In this document: positions 56,305 through 64,000 of the stretch, one piece after another
Layout of the letters: every line of letters starts with the position of its first letter
Position numbering within the stretch: the first letter of the stretch is position 1
Assembly: GCA_017311185.1 (NCBI GenBank)
Contig: JAESUZ010000486.1
Location: 186,001 to 250,000 of the forward strand
Source: Proteles cristata cristata
Taxonomy: Eukaryota > Chordata > Mammalia > Carnivora > Hyaenidae
Direction of reading: 5' to 3'
DNA length: 64,000 bases
The notes under the pieces: model-generated
Seen by the model: the letters and a program-made list of their open reading frames with translations, nothing else
What the model was told of the DNA's origin: nothing
Databases searched by the model: none
Made by a program: the position numbers and the translations under genes

Positions 56305-57900
56305 GTGAGAAGAGTCTTTTGAGCCTTGAAAGTATAGGACTCTGGGATAAGTAAATGTTTTTTTCATCGTATTAAATTCATTAAGAAAGCTAACATTTTG
56401 GGAATTAAGGTGCTCGATTAAAAAAATAATTGTAAGGTATGCTGTAGGTCTAGGCTCCTAAACGGGGCTAAACTATAAAATTACAGAGAGCAATTAGGGG
56501 ACTATGCTGCGGCAGTGAAATGAACATGCTTCTGAAACCTGAGACTCAGAAGAACAGTAATGACATACAGAGTTTCCGCATGGATGCGGTACAGTGGCAG
56601 TCCCAAAGAGAATAATGTTCATATTTTGGTCAGATTGGTTTATGTGTTGCTGTGGGAAAACTGAAAGGGCCATAGGTTGCTTTGTAGCTCGTCTTCCTTT
56701 TCTTCCTGCTAATATCTTCTTCCTCTGTTATTTGCAAGAAGAAACTATGAAAAGGAAGTGTTTTCTTTTCCAGTTAAACTCAGCATATAATATAATGTCA
56801 AGGAAGGGTTTTTTTCTTCGTTTAAAGATTTTATACGTAACCATTATTTCCCACTCTTGAATTCCAGTACGTGGGTGGATATGTTTGCTCTGGAAATATT
56901 AATTCTATGAGACTATTCTCAAGAATGATTACTTTTGTTTTTAGTAACAAATAAGGGCATATATTCTGCTGCTCTTTAGTGCTTAATTACTTGCATTGTG
57001 TTCTTTAAGGGGGCACAGATCCATTTATAGTCCAAACAAGTTATTTCCATAGCTGAAGATAATATGTACTATTGCCGTTAATAAATTGAGTGTGGTTAGG
57101 ATTTTTAAAAATCTTTTTTCAAGTGATATGGATCATGTGTTTAAAAGTAGAGCTTCGATATAGCTTTTCTTCATGGATTGGACTTTAAGAATTTGATTAA
57201 GACCACGTGGACTTTACACACTTCCTCTCCTTATATCTTCCAACAAATGTTAAGGAGTGAAGGCTATGTGAACTTCGCCTTTGGACTATGTGAACTTCAG
57301 TTGTAGGAGGCTACATGTAAAAAATCAAAGAAAAGTAGGTATTTTTTTTCTGAGATCTGCCTGAGTGCTTTTGTTATGATTTCTTCTTTCATTAAAAACT
57401 CATTAGTATAGAGAAGACCAGATGAATAGTTGTGTCCAGTTTATGGACAAAGCGATTTTGATATTAAATAATAATTCATTTAGAAGGAAGTTAGATTTCA
57501 AAAGCACAGGGCCATTTTCCTCCTTTCTTTCCTTTTATGGTATGTAAAGTGAGTCTGAATACATTACGGAATTGGAAATATTAAGTATGAAGATTAGATT
57601 GAGCATTTAAAAGAGGGATTTGAAAATGGTGAAGTGTTGGTTATTCAAAAGGAAGGTAGAATGATATAGAGTTGGCTTATTAGTAGAACTTTAAAATATT
57701 AAAAATCAAATGGGAAGAAAAAAAATCACAGGTAGATAGAAAAGAATAAGGTTAAAGAGCAGATGTTTATAAGATGTTGAAATTAAACACCTTCTGTAAT
57801 GTCTTAGAGGTCATTAGTGAGAGCTTTGGCACCTTGTGGCAAATACTGAAGAGGTTAGGTGAGTAGATAGTGAATTCTTTGAGTTAGGAAGAAGTTGAAT
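56305..57900 (+). other. Inferred INO80D intron, no recognised element
   Basis: About 1.6 kb of AT-rich unique-looking sequence. The longest open frame (56594-56860, +) has no recognisable product. Confidence 0.55.
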
Positions 57901-57903
57901 ATG

Positions 57904-58075
57904 GGGTGCTGGGGTAGCTGAGTTTGTTAAGTGTCGCCCCTTGATTTTGGCTCAAGTCATCTTACCGAAGAGAGATGGAGCGCCTTGCGGGGCTTGGGGC
58001 CCAGTGCGGAGCCTGCTTAGTATTCTCCTCCTGCTCCATCCCTCCGCTGCTCTCTTTCCCTCAAAAAAAAAAAAA
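57904..58075 (+). mobile_element. CanSINE, old and diverged
   Basis: GGGGTGCTGGGGTAGCTGAG head. Flanks share AGTTGAATA. Confidence 0.82.
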
Positions 58076-58129
58076 CAAGGGGGGGTGGAGTTGAATAGGC
58101 AGATTTGAAGGCATTCGTTTACTATTTTT

Positions 58130-58373
58130 AAATGTTTTTTGTGTTTTACTTTTTATTTTCAAGACAGAGCATGCATATGTGTCGGGGAGGGGCAGGAGAG
58201 AGAATCTCAAGCGGGCCTCAGGCTCAGCATAGAGCCCTTTGCAAGGGAGCTAGAAGCTGGCAGCCAGAAGTGGGTCTGGATCCCATGATCCTGGTATCTG
58301 ACCTGAGCCCAAATCTAGAGTTAGACGCTCTCAAGAGTTCTATGCTCAACCGACTGAGCCACCCAGGTGTCCC
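58130..58373 (-). mobile_element. CanSINE, old, with extra internal sequence
   Basis: Head GCCACCCAGGTGTCCC; about 30 bp longer than other copies, with repeated AGAGTT/ACGCTC-type segments near 58315-58340. Confidence 0.83.
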
Positions 58374-58420
58374 AGAATAGTTTTAGATTACAGAAAAATT
58401 ACAAGGTTACTTTTTTCTTA

Positions 58421-58625
58421 TTTAAAAAAAATTTATTTTAAATGTTTGTTTTTGATAGAGAAAGAGAGAGAGAGACAGTGTGAGTGGGGGAGGGGCAGAT
58501 AAGGAAACACAGAATCCAAAGCAGGCCCCAGGCACAGAGCCTGATGTGGAGCTCCAACCCAAGAGCTGCAAGATCATGACCTGAGCTGAAGTCGACTCTT
58601 AATTACTGAGCCACCCAGGTACCCC
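58421..58625 (-). mobile_element. CanSINE
   Basis: Head GCCACCCAGGTACCCC, GAGAGAGAGACAGTG tract. Confidence 0.9.
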
Positions 58626-58799
58626 TAAAATTTCTAAATTATAGTAGCTTTCTCTTGGTGTATGACTGTGGCTATTAGAAATTATCGTATAGACTGTCTG
58701 AAGTGCCAATTTAGTGATTTTGAATTATTTAAAGATCCCTAGTGAATCTCATAACCTTTGTTTTAGGGAGATCACCTGGAATTAAGACTTACGGTCACA

Positions 58800-58925
58800 A
58801 GAGCGATTTATGTAAGCGGCATCTATTTATTGAGCACCTATTAACTTCTGGACACTGTGCTAGGCTCTGGGATATAATGGTGAACAGAAAATGGTTCGTC
58901 CCTCTGGGAACTTATTTTTTAGGAG
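58800..58925 (+). repeat. L2/MIR-type fragment
   Basis: TTTATTGAGCACCTATTAAC, GACACTGTGCTAGGCTCTGG and GGTGAACAGAAAATGG are typical of old mammalian LINE2/MIR sequence. Confidence 0.7.
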
Positions 58926-58929
58926 AAAA

Positions 58930-59370
58930 GACAACAGAAGAAGAGGCAGTTACAGTGGAATGTGATGGTTACCAAAACAGGGAAGTGTATGGAATACCTC
59001 ACAGGAGTGTATGCCTGCCTCAGCCTTTGGGAACCTGTGTGTGGTCTTGACTGAGCTGAGTTCTGTAGGATTGGACTAGGACTGGCCGCTGGGGTGGGGG
59101 TGGGGGGCACAGACAGGGAAAGATGTCCACTGCTGTGGACAGAGGGAGCAACTTTTTAGATTCCATGAGACCAGAGGGGCCTGGGCTTCTCAGAGCTGTG
59201 CTTAATTTTCATTCAGTTAACACTATGTTATATTAGTTAAAAATTGTGTCTTTTATTATTATGTTTTCCACAGCTTCTGAGAAAATGATGGACTTTTCAC
59301 AAGTGATTAATAAATACTTGCCATTAAAGCTAGAGTCATGTAGATTTCACATAGAGAAATGAATTGAATC
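58930..59370 (+). other. Inferred INO80D intron, no recognised element
   Basis: About 440 bp, with a short G-rich run at about 59090-59107. Confidence 0.5.
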
Positions 59371-59390
59371 AAGTTTATTAAGTATTTATT

Positions 59391-59606
59391 TATTTATTTA
59401 TTTTTTAATTTATTTCCAGAAGAGAGAGAGAGAGACAGCGTGAGCAGGGGAGGGTCAGAGAGAGAGGGAGTCACAGAGTGAAACAGGCTCCAGGCTCTGA
59501 GCTGGCAGTCAGCACAGAGCCCGATGCGGGGCCGAACCCACGCACCGCGAGATCATGACCTAAGCGAAAGTCGGACACTTAACCGACTAAGCCACCCAGG
59601 CACCCC
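59391..59606 (-). mobile_element. CanSINE, young subfamily
   Basis: Perfect 15-bp TSD TATTAAGTATTTATT at 59376-59390 and 59607-59621. Confidence 0.96.
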
Positions 59607-59644
59607 TATTAAGTATTTATTCTTAAATAAATGAAGTTTATTTA

Positions 59645-59781
59645 TTTTCAGAGAGAGAGAGGGGGAAAGAGAATCCCAGGTGTTCAGTGCAGAGCCCAGT
59701 GCAGGGCTTAAACTCACGAACCATGGGATCATGATCTGAGCCAAAGTCGGTTACTTAACTGACTGAGCCATCCAGGTGCCC
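59645..59781 (-). mobile_element. CanSINE with internal deletion
   Basis: Shortened body; head GCCATCCAGGTGCCCC. Flanks share AAGTTTATT. Confidence 0.88.
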
Positions 59782-59789
59782 CAAGTTTA

Positions 59790-62165
59790 TTAATTTTTTT
59801 AAATAGCATATTCTTTAAAATAAAAAATAATAGATTACAAAAGTAATAGTTTTCAATAGATTGGGTAACCCATTTGTTTTATGATTTTGGTTTTATTTTG
59901 GTATATTTTACTATGCCGAATTTTCAAATACATAGAGAACTGACATCTTTGTTCTCTTAAACCAACTAGAAGTAAAAAGCTGAGAAACAAAAGCAGCTCA
60001 TTATTTGATAAGTAACAAAACCTTGTAACCAGAATATGTGAATTAATGCTGCTAAATGCAGGGAAAATTGACTCGAGGTAAGAGGATGCTAGGAGAGCAT
60101 GAACACGGGCAAAGTGAGGATGCAGCTTGCTCCCAAGTAGCTGACACGCCTCGGGAGCAAAACCAATAATCCACCTGTGTGGAATGGCAGAGTTGGTATG
60201 TACATTGGCTCCCTGAATGGCCAGAGGTAGGGCTGAATTACAGACTGCAGTGATACTACTTTTGCGAGAAGTTTAGAGTAGAGGAGAAACCGGCAGCAAG
60301 CAGCCTTACAGCTGCTGATCTTAGACAACTGAAGAGAAATAAAGCCGACATTATCATCCCCCTGAAAATCTATGGCATTTGTCTCTGTGAGTTGGGGAGC
60401 CGAGTTCAGCAATGAGTCAAGCTTCAAGGGAGAGTGTTGGTGATAATCATTTCCAGAAACAGCACAGCAAGTGAAAATTATGAACATAGTTCCCTGTGGT
60501 GAGAGGTGGTGTGTGGAGTTGGGGGGTGAGACGGCTTCTCTGAAGCAGGAGTTTAAAGATGAGACAAAGCTCAAGAAATCAATGATTAGACCATGGGAAG
60601 AGAAGAGTGAGCTGATGGATCAGGTTACAAAAGAAAAAATACATACATAGTCATTATAGAAATGAAGGTCACTTTCAAAGCAGCAGATATACACTCTTCT
60701 TACTGGGAATAAAGGAGGTAAGCTTGTGAGATCTGAGCAATCCAAAATGGAAAAAGTAAGCATTGAGATTAGGGGGTGGTAGATATGGAGCACAGTAAGT
60801 CTCACATACCAATAATTGATACTCCTGAAGGATAGAATCATTGAAGCAGAAGTCATTTATCAAGACATTAAGGAAGAGTTTCCCATAAAAAAAACACTTG
60901 AAATTCTAGAGTGGTTTCTAATCTTTAAATGTAAAGACTTATTATTAAGTCAAAATGGGGGGAAAAAAAATCAAGCCCCCCTATAAAATAAAGTGGGCTG
61001 GCCTGTTAGGCTTTTCCATTCTATAGGGTATGAAAATAAAACACACAAAGTCACTAGGCAAAAAAAAAAAAAAAAAAAAAATATGACTCAGGAATTTTAT
61101 GTCCAGGCAAGCTATCGTGTAAGTATAATACCAATTGACACATATTTCCGAACAGAAAAACCATGGCTTAGTTCTAAGTCAGCCCTGCAAGATTCAGGGC
61201 AGGGCTGGAGAGGGAAGGTGACTGTATTATAAACTACTAAATCAATAGATGAATTGAAAACTAAGTTACAAGGATTAGTGATTAGCATTAAATAAATGTA
61301 AGTGTAGAACTAATATTATAATATTATGAACTATGTCATTATAAACTATTATATTTATGTTTTATAGTTTAGAACTAATATAAACTATCATAAACTTATA
61401 GAAATTTAAGGGAAAAATTGGAGATTGGGTAGATAGAAAAATGAAAATACAGAACAATACAGTATATAATATAATATGCAAAATAGGTGTTAATCAAATG
61501 TTTTATGTTATTAGTAAGGCGTCTGGTGAACAGTAGGCTATTAGTAGGTAAGTTTTGGGGAAGTCCAAAGTTATATGTGATTTTTGACTATGTAAAGTAT
61601 TGGTGCACCTAACTCTCGCATTATTCAAAGGGTCAATCATATACCAACTTCTTTTCTTAGTGTGGAGTGAAGAGATGTTATCTAAAGGACACAGTCTATA
61701 AGTCTTCCAGGAAAACAGACTATATAAACAGTGAAGTTTATAATAAAAAAATTAAAAGCTAAAAGCAATACAAAAAAAAATAAGATAAAATTAGGACAAA
61801 CTATGAAGAAAATGATAGATTGGAGCAAAAAAGTTATATCCATTAAAAGATGCATCAGAAAAGGTGCAAATAATATTTTAGTGATTTAGTGGGTTTAAGT
61901 GTCATGATCGTATGATATGATCTGTTTTGTAACTACTCCGCTCTATTACAGTGTGAAGGCAAGCCACAGGCAACATGTAAATGAATGAACAGGACAGTGT
62001 TCCAGTAAAACTATTGACAAAAAAACAGGTAGTGGGTCAAATTTGTCCTGTAAGCCAGTTTGCTGACCCAAGGTCTAAAACTGTACTGCAGAAAACTTCC
62101 AAGTAAAAGGTAATAGCATGATACATAGAATAACAAACAACATACCATGGAAACAATAAATACTT
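59790..62165 (+). other. Inferred INO80D intron, degenerate LINE-like content
   Basis: AT-rich. Phrases such as CAGGAATTTTATGTCCAGGC (61089-61108), AAGACATTAAGGAAGAG and repeated poly-A runs suggest very old LINE sequence, but I cannot delimit elements. The longest open frame of the window (161 codons, minus strand, 60089-60574) lies here and is judged non-coding. Confidence 0.45.
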
Positions 62166-62177
62166 TTTTATCTTTTC

Positions 62178-62380
62178 TCTTTTTTTTTTTTAAGTTTATT
62201 TTTGAGAGAGAGACAGTGTGAGCAGGGGAAAGTCAGAGAGAGAGGGAGACACAGAATCCGAAACTGGCTCCAGGCTGTGAGCTGTCAGCACAGAGCCCGA
62301 TGCAGGGCTCGACCACGAACCGTGAGATCATGACCTGAGCTGAAGTTGGACGCTCAACCGACTGAGCCACCCAGGTGCCC
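62178..62380 (-). mobile_element. CanSINE
   Basis: Head GCCACCCAGGTGCCCC; flanks share GAATACT/AATACTTTTT-like sequence. Confidence 0.92.
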
Positions 62381-62527
62381 CTGAATACTCTTTTTCAACC
62401 ACATCTATTAGATCCCAGAGAAAATAACACTCAAATCCAAAAAGCGGAGGTATATGCAGATTATGCTCCTTATTCTTACAGAACTAAAGCAAGGGGGAAA
62501 CATAGAACTCTGCCATCTGAGACAATT

Positions 62528-62741
62528 TTTTTTTTTAATTTTTATTTATTTCTAGGAGAGAGAGAGATAGCGTGAACAGGGGTGGGTCAGAGAGAGAGAG
62601 GGAGACACAGACTCTGAAACAGGCTCCAGGCTCTGAGCTGGCAGTCAGCACAGAGCCCCACGCGGGGCTCGAACCCACGAACCGTGAGATCATGACCTAA
62701 GTGAAAGTCGGACGCTTAACTGACTAAGCCACCCAGGCGCC
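62528..62741 (-). mobile_element. CanSINE, young subfamily, inside old L1
   Basis: Perfect 19-bp TSD TCTGCCATCTGAGACAATT at 62509-62527 and 62742-62760. Confidence 0.97.
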
Positions 62742-63233
62742 TCTGCCATCTGAGACAATTAAATAACTCTTGGGCCAAAGGAAAAATCGAAAAATCAAAT
62801 CCAAATCAACTAGTAATACCAACTATCAGAATTCTCTGTTTTTCTGGGATATGGCTAAAGCAGTACTCAGAGGAAAATTCGTAGATATAAGTAAACTACT
62901 AAAGAAAAGAATGATAGAGTTAAAGAATTCATTATAACAAGTTACAAAATGATAATGATGATGGAAGAAAGCAGAAAGAAGGTATTAGCAAATATGAAAG
63001 TAGAAATTGATGGATTTAGAAAACATACATGGAGGTATTACTAAATCATGTGTATGAACAGAGTAGGAGAAGGAATCAGATATTTAGGAAATTAAATGTA
63101 AGTGGTCCCATTGGTAAATTGTGTGGTCGATTTGAAAACCTAATCTACACGAAACACTATGAGGCCTAGGCACCCTTCTAAGAAACATTATAACTACAGT
63201 GCTTTCCAACTTGTTCTAGAACAGAAAAAGATT

Positions 63234-63454
63234 AAAAAAAAAATTTTTTTTAATGTTTTATTTATTTCTAGGAGAGAGAGAGACAACGTGAGCAGGGGAG
63301 GGTCAGAGAGAGAGAGGGAGTCACAGACTGAAATGGCTCCAGGCTCTGAGCTGGCAGTCAGCACAGAGCCGACGTGGGGCTCGAACCCACAAACCGCGAG
63401 ATCATGACCTAAGCGAAAGTCGGACGCTTAACCGACTAAGCCACCCAGGCGCCC
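63234..63454 (-). mobile_element. CanSINE, young subfamily, inside old L1
   Basis: Perfect 12-bp TSD CAGAAAAAGATT at 63222-63233 and 63455-63466. Confidence 0.95.
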
Positions 63455-64000
63455 CAGAAAAAGATTTTTTAAGTTGTGTTTTTGAAATATTATTTTGATA
63501 ACCAAATTCTGAAAAAGCATACAAAAACTAAACTCTAGATAGGCCCTTCTCGAAAATCCTAAAAATTAGCAAGTGCAATTTAGCAACACATTAAAAGAAT
63601 AATGCATGGTGACCAAGTTGCCCTCATCCCAGGATGAAGTATCAGTAAATCAGGAAATACTAAATACATCACTATTGGGGAAATACTAAATGCTGTGTTT
63701 TTAAAAGTATAAAAGAGAAACATGATTTTCTTTTGAGAAGCTGAGAAGGAATTTGATAAAATTAACCATCAGTTCTGAGTATATCTAAAAAAAAAAAACA
63801 ACTCTTAATAAAATAGGAATTAACTTGATACTTCCTTAATGTGACAGGAAATATGTCTTATGATAAAAAGTCTGCATTATTCCTACTGTTGACTGTAAGC
63901 AAGTCTCATTTAACAGGAATAACAGTTGTCACCATTACTATTATCATCATTCCAGCAGTTCTGGCCAATTGAAATAGGGAAAAAAAGATTATAAAAATTG

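Larger units (their letters stand above)
62385..64000 (+). mobile_element. Old L1 ORF2 region, interrupted by two SINEs, runs off the window
   Basis: Sense L1 ORF2 phrases: GGGATATGGCTAAAGCAGTA then CTCAGAGGAAAATTCGTAG (62849-62885), GCATGGTGACCAAGTTGCCC (63604-63623) and GAAGGAATTTGATAAAATTA (63746-63765). Heavily mutated and non-coding. Its host interval is broken by young CanSINEs at 62528 and 63234. Confidence 0.75.

Noticed and set aside
60089..60574. 161-codon minus-strand open frame, the longest in the window
   Set aside because: No recognisable domain or family and no splice or promoter context. The translation has no low-mutation signature, and it lies in LINE-like intron sequence. 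Frames of this length occur by chance in 64 kb.
48254..64000. INO80D coding exons
   Set aside because: I looked for an N-terminal INO80D coding exon with splice borders downstream of the island and found none. The first coding exon presumably lies beyond the window.

Overview
The window is nuclear DNA from a carnivoran mammal, almost certainly a feliform. It carries about 75 tRNA-Lys-derived CanSINE copies in 64 kb, all with the feliform-type body (head like GGGGCGCCTGGGTGGCT, a pyrimidine-rich 3' part, tail like AAATAAATAAAACATTAAAA). The youngest copies form a tight subfamily that I do not associate with the usual domestic-cat consensus. A non-cat feliform is therefore possible, but that is inference from memory.

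Region 1 (1-12,250): the 3' end of NDUFS1, the 75-kDa iron-sulfur subunit of mitochondrial complex I, on the + strand. Six exons with clean AG/GT borders and matching phases encode the last 263 residues (465-727 on the usual 727-residue numbering). The stop is at 10392-10394. The 3' end is uncertain: ATTAAA at 11557 and AATAAA at 12245 are both candidates.

Region 2 (about 12.3-47.7 kb): intergenic DNA built mostly of repeats. It holds CanSINEs, many nested; 5'-truncated L1 copies with target-site duplications (TSDs); interrupted MaLR-type LTRs; MIRs; and a U2 snRNA fragment. It also holds two large inverted duplications (25.1-26.0 kb and 27.4-28.0 kb), each with a short palindrome at the inner end of its left arm. 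These are the most unusual structures in the window.

Region 3 (about 47.7-49.3 kb): a CpG-island promoter with a YY1-type motif and a strong splice donor at 48253/48254. In mammals INO80D lies downstream of NDUFS1 in the same orientation, so this is most likely the INO80D promoter and its non-coding first exon. The assignment rests on synteny, since no INO80D coding exon is visible.

Region 4 (about 49-64 kb): probably INO80D intron 1. It contains a 249-bp polypyrimidine tract, more CanSINEs and old LINE sequence.

Apart from the NDUFS1 exons no protein-coding gene is supported. Nearly all other open frames lie in SINEs, L1 remnants, the CpG island or simple repeats. Repeat boundaries are by eye; where a TSD is quoted they should be good to a few bases.
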